Origin: Candidatus Phascolarctobacterium caballi
Lineage (GTDB): Bacteria > Bacillota > Negativicutes > Acidaminococcales > Acidaminococcaceae
Direction of reading: 5' to 3'
Length of the DNA: 7,766 bases
NCBI GenBank assembly: GCA_018065225.1
Contig: JAGHTS010000252.1
Span: forward strand, 1 to 7,766
The notes below the pieces were generated by a model that saw nothing but the letters and a program-made list of their open reading frames with translations, was not told the origin of the DNA and made no database searches. Positions within the stretch are counted from its first letter, which is position 1. The number at the start of each line of letters is the position of its first letter. Position numbers and translations under genes: made by a program. Positions 1 through 5,104 of the stretch are shown piece after piece.

Positions 1-33
1 TAATTTTCACCATAATGGTTTAAGGAGTATAAA

Positions 34-240
34 ATGTTCGCTAACGGTATTATGGGTAACGAAATGTGGTGGACAAGGGTAATTATTTGGGGATGTATGG
101 CCCTATATTTTGGCAGAGGTATTTACGTCAATTTTCGTGACAAAGAATGGGGTTACTTCTTTGGCAGTATCTGGATATGTTGTTTTAGTATCTATGCAGT
201 TTTAATAGAATTTAACATTGTTCCAGGATTTTTTGATTAA
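34..240 (+). CDS. Small two-helix membrane protein of unknown function (68 aa)
   Basis: I do not recognise this family. The ATG at 34 follows a good ribosome binding site (AAGGAG, 6 nt upstream), and the frame closes with TAA just before a strong terminator, so the gene is probably real despite its size. The protein is rich in tryptophan and aromatic residues (W12, W13, W19, W39, W47). It has two likely membrane segments, about residues 14-32 and 39-62, joined by a short charged loop (NFRDKEW). No signal-peptide cleavage site or catalytic motif is visible. It is the only plus-strand gene I accept here and converges on rpsR, so it is not part of the ribosomal operon. Only 33 bases precede it in the window, so its promoter and any operon partners cannot be judged. 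Function unknown; a small inner-membrane accessory peptide is possible. Confidence 0.65.
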   Translation: MFANGIMGNEMWWTRVIIWGCMALYFGRGIYVNFRDKEWGYFFGSIWICCFSIYAVLIEFNIVPGFFD

Positions 241-246
241 AGCGAT

Positions 247-277
247 AAAAAACTCCACGCAATGCGTGGAGTTTTTT
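247..277. terminator. Bidirectional Rho-independent terminator shared by convergent genes
   Basis: A perfect inverted repeat has arms ACTCCACGC (252-260) and GCGTGGAGT (264-272) with a three-base AAT loop. It is extended by an A-run (247-251) on the left and a T-run to 279 on the right. Read on the plus strand, the hairpin is followed by Ts and ends the small membrane-protein gene 7 nt after its stop. Read on the minus strand, it is again followed by Us and ends the rpsF-ssb-rpsR transcript just after the rpsR stop. One element therefore serves both converging units. Confidence 0.93.
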
Positions 278-284
278 TTATTGC

Positions 285-524
285 TTATTCACCATCATAA
301 GGCATTAATGCCACACAACGTGCCTGCTTAATGGCAGTTGTCAGCTGGCGCTGATGTTTTGCACAACAGCCGCTGATACGGCGTGGCAATATTTTGCCGC
401 GTTCTGTTACAAAATGATGTAATTTTGCAACGTCTTTATAGTCAATCCCTTCCGCTTTTTCTGCACAAAACTGGCAAACTTTACGGCGTGGTCTTCTCAT
501 CCTGTCCGGACGTTTTTCTTCCAT
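285..524 (-). CDS. rpsR: 30S ribosomal protein S18, cysteine-containing form
   Basis: This is small-subunit ribosomal protein S18, which binds 16S rRNA in the platform together with S6. At 79 aa it has the usual length. The core shows the family signatures IDYKDVAKL (27-35), FVTERGKILPRR (38-49) and the C-terminal KQAR..ALMPY. The basic N-terminus (RMRRPRRK) is typical. Unlike the cysteine-free S18 of Bacillus subtilis, it carries C17-x2-C20 and C53/C54-x2-H57 (numbering approximate to one residue), a possible zinc site of the C+ ribosomal-protein type; zinc binding is inferred. The ATG start is preceded by GGGAGG at good spacing. It is the last gene of the operon, 22 nt after ssb, and ends directly before the shared terminator. 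Its partner S6 is the first gene of the same operon. Confidence 0.97.
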   Translation of the reverse strand: MEEKRPDRMRRPRRKVCQFCAEKAEGIDYKDVAKLHHFVTERGKILPRRISGCCAKHQRQLTTAIKQARCVALMPYDGE

Positions 525-546
525 CTCTTTTACCTCCCTTTAACAA

Positions 547-1002
547 TCAAAATGGGATTTTTTCGTCATCAGGTACTGCCGCACCAAACCCGCCCATACT
601 GATACTGGTTCCTGCCGGCTCCGGCGGTGGTGGCAGTTCATCTGTGGCCGGTTTTCCTTGTTCACCACGGCGTTCCCATTGGTCTTTACGTTCAATAAAT
701 TCAAAACGGTCAGCAATAACTTCTGTAACCCAACGTTTTGTGCCGTCTTTTGCTTCATAGTTACGGATTTGCACACGGCCTTCAACCAAAACCCGTTGAC
801 CTTTCAAAAGGGAATTGCCTGCGGTTTCAGCAGATTTACCCCAAATAACAACCGGGAAGAAATCTGCTTCCCTTTGACCTGTTTCATTGTTCACATAGGG
901 ACGGTCAACTGCGATTGTGAACTGTGTAACTACTTTACCTGTGTTGGTATAACGAACTTCAGGGTCTTTGGTCAATCTTCCCAACAAAAATACCTTATTC
1001 AT
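547..1002 (-). CDS. ssb: Single-stranded DNA-binding protein SSB
   Basis: SSB coats single-stranded DNA during replication, repair and recombination, and recruits partner enzymes through its C-terminal tip. The N-terminal OB-fold (about residues 1-105) is clear: MNKVFLLGRLTKDPEVRYT, the FTIAVDRPY strand, the DFFPVVIWGKSAE region, and the KGQRVLVEGRVQIRNYE segment. A flexible linker rich in Gly, Pro and Glu follows (about 110-143). The protein ends in DDEKIPF, a recognisable variant of the acidic DDDIPF tip. At 151 aa it is normal for a main housekeeping SSB. Its ATG overlaps the end of rpsF by 8 nt (ATGAATAA), which implies translational coupling; the nearest GGAG is rather far upstream. Position between rpsF and rpsR is the classic Firmicutes arrangement, so this is likely the essential replication SSB rather than a phage or competence paralogue. 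Confidence 0.97.
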   Translation of the reverse strand: MNKVFLLGRLTKDPEVRYTNTGKVVTQFTIAVDRPYVNNETGQREADFFPVVIWGKSAETAGNSLLKGQRVLVEGRVQIRNYEAKDGTKRWVTEVIADRFEFIERKDQWERRGEQGKPATDELPPPPEPAGTSISMGGFGAAVPDDEKIPF

Positions 1003-1306
1003 CTTTTTTCTCTTCGCTCCTTTTTTCTGTCTTTCTCACAATCATGTGACGCAAAAGTTCGTCCGTAATCTTCATGACACGGTCCAATTCTGCCACACAG
1101 GCAGCATCTGCACTGAAGTTCATAACCACATACAAACCTTCGTACAACTTTTGAATTTCGTAGGCAAAACGCTTTTTGCCCCAGCGGTCAATTTTTTCCA
1201 CTGTGCCGCGGTTATTTTTAACAAGGTCTTCAAATTTCTTTACAACCGCCTCAAAGGCCTCATCTTCCAACGGCTTTACAATGTACATGACTTCGTACTT
1301 GTTCAC
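995..1306 (-). CDS. rpsF: 30S ribosomal protein S6
   Basis: S6 is a small-subunit platform protein that binds S18 and 16S rRNA. Family features are the opening MNKYEVMYIVKP, the helix with FEDLVKNN, then GTVEKIDRWGKKRFAYEIQKLYEGLYVVMNF and the C-terminal LDRVMKITDELLRHMIVR, followed by a charged tail (KTEKRSEEKKDE). Length is 103 aa, within the normal range. I take the GTG at 1306 as the start because it gives the standard N-terminus and lies 10 nt after a very strong AAGGAGGAGG; the next in-frame ATG (residue 7) would remove the first beta strand. It is the first gene of the rpsF-ssb-rpsR operon. The ribosome binding site overlaps a structured leader that probably mediates feedback control by the S6:S18 complex. 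Confidence 0.97.
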   Translation of the reverse strand: MNKYEVMYIVKPLEDEAFEAVVKKFEDLVKNNRGTVEKIDRWGKKRFAYEIQKLYEGLYVVMNFSADAACVAELDRVMKITDELLRHMIVRKTEKRSEEKKDE

Positions 1307-1316
1307 GAGTCAAACA

Positions 1317-1380
1317 CCTCCTCCTTCGGACTATTGGCCCGTGTTCCCCACGGGCAGAAGGTTGCACCTAATAAGTGCAA
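1317..1380 (-). promoter_or_regulatory. S6:S18-type autoregulatory RNA leader of rpsF
   Basis: The transcript between promoter and rpsF contains, in 5'-to-3' order, a hairpin TTGCAC/GTGCAA (1362-1380), then CCTTC (1357-1361), a strong GCCCGTG/CACGGGC hairpin (1337-1355), a short linker, and GTCCGAAGGAGG (1319-1330). CCTTC can pair with GAAGG, enclosing the inner hairpin and leaving a CCG bulge. This matches my memory of the widespread S6:S18 leader, in which the complex binds a conserved CCG that mimics its 16S rRNA site. The 3' arm of the outer stem is part of the ribosome binding site AAGGAGGAGG (1317-1326), so protein binding would plausibly block rpsF translation. The structure was folded by eye; the regulatory role is inferred. 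Confidence 0.75.
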
Positions 1381-1388
1381 GCTTGCAT

Positions 1389-1417
1389 ATTATATCAAAG
1401 GCACTAATTTTTGGCAA
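1389..1417 (-). promoter_or_regulatory. Sigma-A-type promoter of rpsF-ssb-rpsR
   Basis: On the minus strand a -35 TTGCCA (1412-1417) and a perfect -10 TATAAT (1389-1394) are separated by exactly 17 nt. Transcription should start near 1382 and give a leader of about 75 nt. The -35 starts only a few bases after the stop codon of the upstream UxaE-like gene, so the ribosomal operon has its own promoter. No terminator is visible between the two, so read-through from upstream is also possible. The perfect palindrome TGCAAGCTTGCA (1376-1387) lies at the predicted start site. Confidence 0.85.
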
Positions 1418-1423
1418 GCATCT

Positions 1424-2548
1424 TTATATCTTATTCAAAAGTTTTACTGCTTCTTCTGCCGATTTAACTTTAAAATGCCCTTTATTTTTGGCAATTTTTA
1501 AAAATTCCGTATAATCGTTGTTTCCCAAATCAGCATTTGCCAAAGACAATCTATATTCAAAGGTATTGGCAATTTCTGCGTGTAACTGCAATTCTGCATC
1601 CGTCAGATTATCTGCCATATCAAACAGAAAACTGGTCAGCCGCACACCGTTCCGTTCCAATTCATTGGCAATCAGATAATGTTCCTGTACAGTCAGCGGT
1701 CTGCCGTCCCTACGCAATTCCAATTCAAAATCAATAGGCCACGGTGTTGGTTTTAAATAAGTATTATATATATATTGGATATGCATTATAACTTCACCAT
1801 ATTCCAAAACAATCCGCCGCACTTTTTTTGGCTTAAAACTTATTTTATGTTTGCCGACCTGAAACTCGACATTCAAATAAGAAGCATTAACCGCCGCCTG
1901 AAATTCAATTGGGAATGCTTCAAATTTTTTGGCAATTTCTTCATCACTTAATTTGACATTATCCTGAACTATTTTGTCTGTAGCATCAACACCAATCATA
2001 CTGTAGCCATACAATAATGCCTTAACAATTTCTTCTTCTGTTTTTAGTCCTGCGGCATTAATACCGTATCCTTCCCGATAATCCGCTTCCAAAACTCCCC
2101 AAGTAGCGTCATCTGCCATATTCAGCAAGTTACGTTGTTCTGCCTGCAACTTTTCCGGGCTGCAATCGCCAAAAACCGGCTTAATCTGGCGGTTTTTAAA
2201 ACTTTCTGCTGCCGCCGTTCCCATTTTGGCACGAGAATCAGTTATACCAATGCTTATACCCATTGTCCCGCAAGCACTTGGTGCTGTCCACTTGATGTAT
2301 CTCCGCACCAGTGCAGCATTATTAGCATTTATTTTTAAGACATTCAGCATTACACCGTCTTTCTCCATACTTTTTTCTGTCTGCCAATGTTCTGCCCACG
2401 CACAATCACCCTGTACTGCCGCCACTACTTGTATCGCATCATCTTTCTTTACTAAAAACAAATATCCCCCATCAATAGAACAACAATTAATTGACCTGCC
2501 AAACTCTTTTTCAACCAATGCCAAAACCGCACTTTGTTTTAAACCCAT
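1424..2548 (-). CDS. Divergent tagaturonate epimerase (UxaE)-family protein, possibly a pseudoenzyme
   Basis: The 374-aa protein resembles the UxaE family, sugar-acid epimerases of hexuronate breakdown (tagaturonate to fructuronate). Supporting blocks, by recall of the family, are DDATWGVLEADYREGYG (about 146-162), LKTEEEIVKALLYGYSMIGVDATDK (about 168-192), EHYLIANELERNGVRLTS (about 289-306) and HAEIANTFEYRLSL (about 323-336). It is shorter than the roughly 480 aa I expect. Polar motifs I associate with the family (DADHLKT, DPGDHV, SLAPRF, HSGSDKFS) read here as NAAGLKT, DATDKI, SFLFDMA and ANADLGNN. Loss of acidic and histidine residues suggests altered or no epimerase activity. I chose ATG 2548, directly after GGAGGGG, over the TTG at 2560, which is embedded in that site. 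It has its own promoter and no uronate genes nearby. Family call moderate; function unknown. Confidence 0.6.
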   Translation of the reverse strand: MGLKQSAVLALVEKEFGRSINCCSIDGGYLFLVKKDDAIQVVAAVQGDCAWAEHWQTEKSMEKDGVMLNVLKINANNAALVRRYIKWTAPSACGTMGISIGITDSRAKMGTAAAESFKNRQIKPVFGDCSPEKLQAEQRNLLNMADDATWGVLEADYREGYGINAAGLKTEEEIVKALLYGYSMIGVDATDKIVQDNVKLSDEEIAKKFEAFPIEFQAAVNASYLNVEFQVGKHKISFKPKKVRRIVLEYGEVIMHIQYIYNTYLKPTPWPIDFELELRRDGRPLTVQEHYLIANELERNGVRLTSFLFDMADNLTDAELQLHAEIANTFEYRLSLANADLGNNDYTEFLKIAKNKGHFKVKSAEEAVKLLNKI

Positions 2549-2570
2549 TTTCCCCTCCAATTCTTAATGT

Positions 2571-2640
2571 ATGTTATTATATATTTCTTATAAACAGATT
2601 GCAATGTTTACAAAATTCCTCTAAATTTTGTTAAAAAAAT
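2571..2640. other. Very AT-rich stretch beside the DnaA boxes (candidate unwinding element)
   Basis: This 70-bp stretch is composed almost entirely of A and T, with few Gs or Cs, and lies immediately left of the DnaA-box cluster. In bacterial origins an AT-rich unwinding element next to DnaA boxes is the usual arrangement, so it is a candidate. It also holds the promoter of the UxaE-like gene, which alone could explain part of the AT bias. Confidence 0.35.
2576..2604 (-). promoter_or_regulatory. Sigma-A-type promoter of the UxaE-like gene
   Basis: On the minus strand, TTGCAA (2599-2604) and a perfect TATAAT (2576-2581) are 17 nt apart. The predicted start near 2569 gives a leader of about 20 nt that contains the GGAGGGG ribosome binding site (2551-2557). 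The promoter lies inside the AT-rich left half of the large intergenic gap, which could make it sensitive to DnaA binding or to local unwinding. Confidence 0.7.
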
Positions 2641-2648
2641 ACTTGACA

Positions 2649-2846
2649 TTATCCATACCACATCATGTGGTAGTATAATTTATGCCTTAAAATCGCTTTT
2701 TCTCAACTTATCCACCCAGTTATCCACAATTTTGAGTGGAAAAGTTTATAAAAATCATAGAAAATGCCATTTTTTATCAAAAGTTTTATAGAAATACCTT
2801 AAGTTATCCACTTTTTAATAACCTGACTTGCAAAATGTTATCCCCA
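2649..2846 (+). other. Cluster of five co-oriented DnaA-box-like 9-mers (candidate origin segment or DnaA-binding cluster)
   Basis: The boxes, all on the plus strand, are TTATCCATA (2649-2657), TTATCCACC (2708-2716), TTATCCACA (2720-2728, exact consensus), TTATCCACT (2804-2812) and TTATCCCCA (2838-2846). Four differ from TTATCCACA at one position. The middle pair is 12 bp apart start to start and is flanked by a small CTCAA/TTGAG inverted repeat (2702-2706, 2732-2736). The region is noncoding, AT-rich and next to rpsF-ssb-rpsR, which often maps near oriC in Firmicutes. Against a main origin, dnaA and dnaN are absent and genes on both sides share one strand instead of diverging. A DnaA titration or regulatory cluster, or one half of a bipartite origin, are alternatives. 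Confidence 0.6.
2656..2672. repeat. Perfect 17-bp palindrome, operator-like
   Basis: TACCACAT-C-ATGTGGTA is a perfect 8+1+8 palindrome. It lies between a TTGACA (2643-2648) and a TATAAT (2674-2679) on the plus strand; these are 25 nt apart, too far for a normal promoter. Its left arm shares two bases with the first DnaA-box-like site. The size and symmetry suit a dimeric DNA-binding protein. I cannot name the regulator. Confidence 0.55.
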
Positions 2847-2872
2847 TTTACATTTTTCTACATATTGGTTAC

Positions 2873-2890
2873 ACCACAAAAGATTGTGGT
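2873..2890. repeat. Inverted repeat ACCACAA-N4-TTGTGGT sharing the palindrome half-site
   Basis: The arms ACCACAA (2873-2879... with the first base one position either side by reading frame of the repeat) and TTGTGGT (2884-2890) flank AAGA. The core ACCACA/TGTGGT is the same as in the palindrome at 2656-2672 but with a wider spacer. A third copy of TTGTGGTA occurs on the minus strand at 3466-3473, before the bactofilin gene. There is no T-run, so a terminator is unlikely. Confidence 0.4.
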
Positions 2891-2900
2891 ATATGAAAAT

Positions 2901-2941
2901 AAAAAAGCAGTCACAAAATCCATTTTTGTAACTACTTTTTT
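2901..2941 (-). terminator. Rho-independent terminator of the bactofilin gene
   Basis: An 18-position inverted repeat (arms 2901-2918 and 2924-2941, five-base loop) starts 22 nt after the bactofilin stop. As minus-strand RNA, two U-G wobbles complete the stem, and U-rich sequence follows (CUUUUUUAUUUUC). As plus-strand RNA the same two positions are A-C mismatches. The hairpin is therefore better in the bactofilin direction. It is A/U-rich, so termination may be modest. Confidence 0.75.
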
Positions 2942-2962
2942 GTAAACTTTTTATGCAAATTT

Positions 2963-3436
2963 TTATTCTTCCGATGGTTGCTCTACCACTTGCGGAGTTC
3001 CTTCTGGCAGTTCCGCACTTTCATCAAAGCCACTGGAAGTGCCACGGAAATATGCCCCGTCAGGAATAATCAAAGACGAACATTTCAAATTGCCTGTAAC
3101 TTTTGCCGTATCTGTAAGTTGTAAACGGCCTTTGCAGACAATATTCCCAAAAACTGTACCTGCTATAACTGCATTTTGTGCATAAATAGGTGCCTTAATA
3201 ACTCCCGCTTCACCTACATGCAATGTATTATCTACAGCTAATGTCCCTTCAATATAGCCATCTATACGGGTACAACCCTGAACAGAAATATTACCATTAA
3301 TTACCGTGTTCTTGCCAATTAAAACATCATACGCAACATTACCTCTAGTTGCCGGATCATTGCTATATGCCTTTGGAGAAACTGGTTTTTCCTGTTGAAT
3401 TCTTTCCTCTTCGTCATCTCTACTGCCAAACAACAT
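2963..3436 (-). CDS. Bactofilin family polymer-forming cytoskeletal protein
   Basis: Bactofilins self-assemble without nucleotide into filaments that scaffold cell-wall enzymes, chromosome-segregation factors or other machinery at the membrane. The 157-aa protein has a charged, disordered N-terminus (about 1-34, rich in D, E, R and P), then a right-handed beta-helix core (about 36-135) of short repeats such as VLIGKNTVINGNISVQGCTRIDGYIEG and AVIAGTVFGNIVCKGRLQL, and an acidic tail (ELPEG...EQPSEE). Length and layout are standard. The ATG is preceded by GGAGGGG at good spacing. It starts 42 nt after the DUF1667 gene, so it could be the last gene of that transcript, but a weak promoter is also visible. 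It has a terminator. In other bacteria bactofilins lie near parAB at the origin; parAB are not present here. Confidence 0.92.
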   Translation of the reverse strand: MLFGSRDDEEERIQQEKPVSPKAYSNDPATRGNVAYDVLIGKNTVINGNISVQGCTRIDGYIEGTLAVDNTLHVGEAGVIKAPIYAQNAVIAGTVFGNIVCKGRLQLTDTAKVTGNLKCSSLIIPDGAYFRGTSSGFDESAELPEGTPQVVEQPSEE

Positions 3437-3461
3437 TATAGACCCCTCCTTTAGTTTTTAT

Positions 3462-3491
3462 ATTTTACCACAATTTATTTACTTTATGCAA
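3462..3491 (-). promoter_or_regulatory. Possible weak promoter of the bactofilin gene
   Basis: On the minus strand, TTGCAT (3486-3491) and TAAAAT (3462-3467) are 18 nt apart, with TGG just before the -10 (extended -10-like). The -35 overlaps the last codons of the DUF1667 gene. The -10 region abuts the TTGTGGTA motif (3466-3473), which recurs in the large intergenic gap. The match is moderate; read-through from the upstream operon is the alternative. Confidence 0.35.
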
Positions 3492-3850
3492 GCAAAATCA
3501 CAACTGGCAATCATATCCACGCCCAACCCTAAGATATTGTGAATAATTATATCACCATATTTGACAGGTGCTGCAACAGTTATCTTACGTAATTCTGCTG
3601 CTGCCAACAAAATCTTGTCTTTGGGCAATTCTGCGGTACTCACTACCGGCAACAATGGTAAGCCTGCACCTGTAAGTTTCACCGTTCCTGTTAACATCCT
3701 CATCGGTGCTGTTACTTCCTGCTCAGCATATTTTGCTCCATTGGGACAAAAATTACCTGTTACTGACTGGAACTTGCCATCCTGCAATGTAACCGTCAAC
3801 TCACAACCACGTGGACATGTAATACAATTAAATTTTTTTGTTTCTGTCAT
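3479..3850 (-). CDS. DUF1667 protein with cysteine cluster, small subunit of the dehydrogenase module
   Basis: At 123 aa the protein matches the DUF1667 family, which commonly sits beside a GlpA-like and a second FAD oxidoreductase in anaerobic Firmicutes and Thermotogae. The N-terminus has C9-x2-C12-x3-C16 (NCITCPRGC) and C35 (NFCPNGAKYA), a pattern suited to an iron-sulfur centre or zinc; the metal is inferred. The middle has PMRMLTGTVKL and LPVVSTAELPKDKI; the C-terminus has PVKYGDIIIHNILGLGVDMIAS, like the tails of molybdopterin-type or formylmethanofuran-like folds. It begins 6 nt after the oxidoreductase gene, with only a weak ribosome binding site, so coupled translation is likely. It probably serves as an electron-transfer or assembly subunit of the complex. 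Biochemical function is not established to my knowledge. Confidence 0.85.
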   Translation of the reverse strand: MTETKKFNCITCPRGCELTVTLQDGKFQSVTGNFCPNGAKYAEQEVTAPMRMLTGTVKLTGAGLPLLPVVSTAELPKDKILLAAAELRKITVAAPVKYGDIIIHNILGLGVDMIASCDFACIK

Positions 3851-3856
3851 TTTCTG

Positions 3857-5104
3857 TTATTCCAACCCTACTGTAATTTCATCTGTAACATTTTGCAAAC
3901 TGTCCGCAGGTATATCTAACATAATCATTTCACTGGGACGTCCTGCCATCAAATATTGATTCCACAAAACATTATTACCACTCTTTACTACCAAATGTTT
4001 TTCTCTGACAAACTTCGACACCCGCAAATACAATTTGACATCTTCCGCCACATCCGGCAAAAAAAGAAATTGCGGTACACAAGTACGCACACCTTTTTCG
4101 CATTTTATTTGCACCCGTCTGCCGCCAACCACATTATTTTGCGCCTGCAATGCCGCAAATTTTCCTGCAATCATTGCTTCTTCCGTCACATAATCAACAA
4201 TATCATGCACATGTACCACATTACCTGCCGCAAAAAATCCTGCCAGCTCTGTTTGCCTATGTTGGTCAACCAATGGTCCACCTGTCAAAGCGTCAAATTG
4301 CAAAGGTAAATTATTGATCAATGTCCGCTCCGGTATAAGTCCCACACTTAATACTACCGTATCACAATCAATTTGAAACTCTGTCCCGGCAATGGCTTGC
4401 ATTTTTTCGTCCACCTTTGCCACAGTAACTCCTGCCACTCTGTCTCTGCCATGAATATCTACAATAGTATGACTTAAATACAAAGGTATATCAAAATCAT
4501 TAAGACATTGCGATATATTGCGCTGCAATCCGTTTGAATATGGGCAAATTTCCACAACTGCCTTGACCTCGCACCCTTCCAACGTCAAACGTCGTGCCAT
4601 AATCAAACCAATATCACCACTGCCCAAAATCACGATTTTTTTGCCCGGAATAAATCCAAAACAATTAACCATCCGTTGAGCGGCTCCTGCCGTTACAATA
4701 CCAGCAAGCCGTTGACCCGGTATCCGTATTGCACCTCTTGGACGTTCCCTGCACCCTGACGCTAAAATAATCGTTTTCCCAACAACTTTTTTTACCCCCC
4801 GCTCAGGATTAACACAAGTAACTTCTTTTTTAGCTGTAACTGTAAGTACAACCGTATCCAACCATAATGTAATTTCTTTTTTATCTTTTATCTGCTCATA
4901 GGCACGTTGCGCGTAAGTCGGTCCTGTTAACATCTCACCATATTGATGTACACCAAAACCATTGTGAATACATTGCAATAAAATGCCACCTGTAACCATC
5001 CCACGGTCAATCAGCAAAATTTTTTTTGCACCATTTTCCTGAGCACTTTGTGCCGCTGCCATCCCCGCAGGGCCAGCCCCAATGACGATTACATCATACT
5101 CCAT
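3857..5104 (-). CDS. NAD(P)/FAD-dependent oxidoreductase, second flavoprotein subunit
   Basis: This 415-aa two-dinucleotide-binding flavoprotein is likely cytoplasmic. The FAD site is DVIVIGAGPAGMAAA (GAGPAG at 9-14), with the ribose-binding acid-like segment LLIDRG near 31-35. TIILASGCRERPRG (111-124) is the usual second FAD contact. The NAD(P) site is KIVILGSGDIGLIMARR (GSGDIG at 161-166). GFFAAGNVVHVHD (289-301) is the conserved C-terminal FAD motif. It resembles the HcnB or alpha-like subunit of multi-part dehydrogenases and the partner of GlpA-like proteins. Its ATG overlaps the stop of the GlpA-like gene (TAATG), with AAGGAG upstream. It probably passes electrons between the GlpA-like subunit and NAD(P) or another carrier. 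The true acceptor cannot be read from sequence. Confidence 0.92.
   Translation of the reverse strand: MEYDVIVIGAGPAGMAAAQSAQENGAKKILLIDRGMVTGGILLQCIHNGFGVHQYGEMLTGPTYAQRAYEQIKDKKEITLWLDTVVLTVTAKKEVTCVNPERGVKKVVGKTIILASGCRERPRGAIRIPGQRLAGIVTAGAAQRMVNCFGFIPGKKIVILGSGDIGLIMARRLTLEGCEVKAVVEICPYSNGLQRNISQCLNDFDIPLYLSHTIVDIHGRDRVAGVTVAKVDEKMQAIAGTEFQIDCDTVVLSVGLIPERTLINNLPLQFDALTGGPLVDQHRQTELAGFFAAGNVVHVHDIVDYVTEEAMIAGKFAALQAQNNVVGGRRVQIKCEKGVRTCVPQFLFLPDVAEDVKLYLRVSKFVREKHLVVKSGNNVLWNQYLMAGRPSEMIMLDIPADSLQNVTDEITVGLE

Noticed and set aside
658..1514. Long plus-strand frames opposite ssb and rpsF
   Set aside because: They are antisense shadows of highly conserved genes, with no ribosome binding sites and no recognisable protein features.
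2548..2560. TTG start at 2560 for the UxaE-like gene
   Set aside because: The TTG overlaps the ribosome binding site GGAGGGG that serves the ATG at 2548, so the shorter product is more credible.
2643..2679. Plus-strand promoter TTGACA ... TATAAT
   Set aside because: Both hexamers are perfect, but they are 25 nt apart, well beyond the 16-19 nt range (about 20 for MerR-type promoters), and no plus-strand gene follows. I keep only the palindrome between them.
2736..2945. 69-codon plus-strand open frame across the DnaA-box region
   Set aside because: It begins at a GTG with no ribosome binding site, has an AT-driven composition rich in F, I, K and N, and runs through the DnaA boxes and the bactofilin terminator. 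It is most likely chance.
3437..3478. Terminator between the DUF1667 and bactofilin genes
   Set aside because: I looked for a hairpin followed by a U-run on the minus strand and found none, so read-through into bactofilin remains possible.
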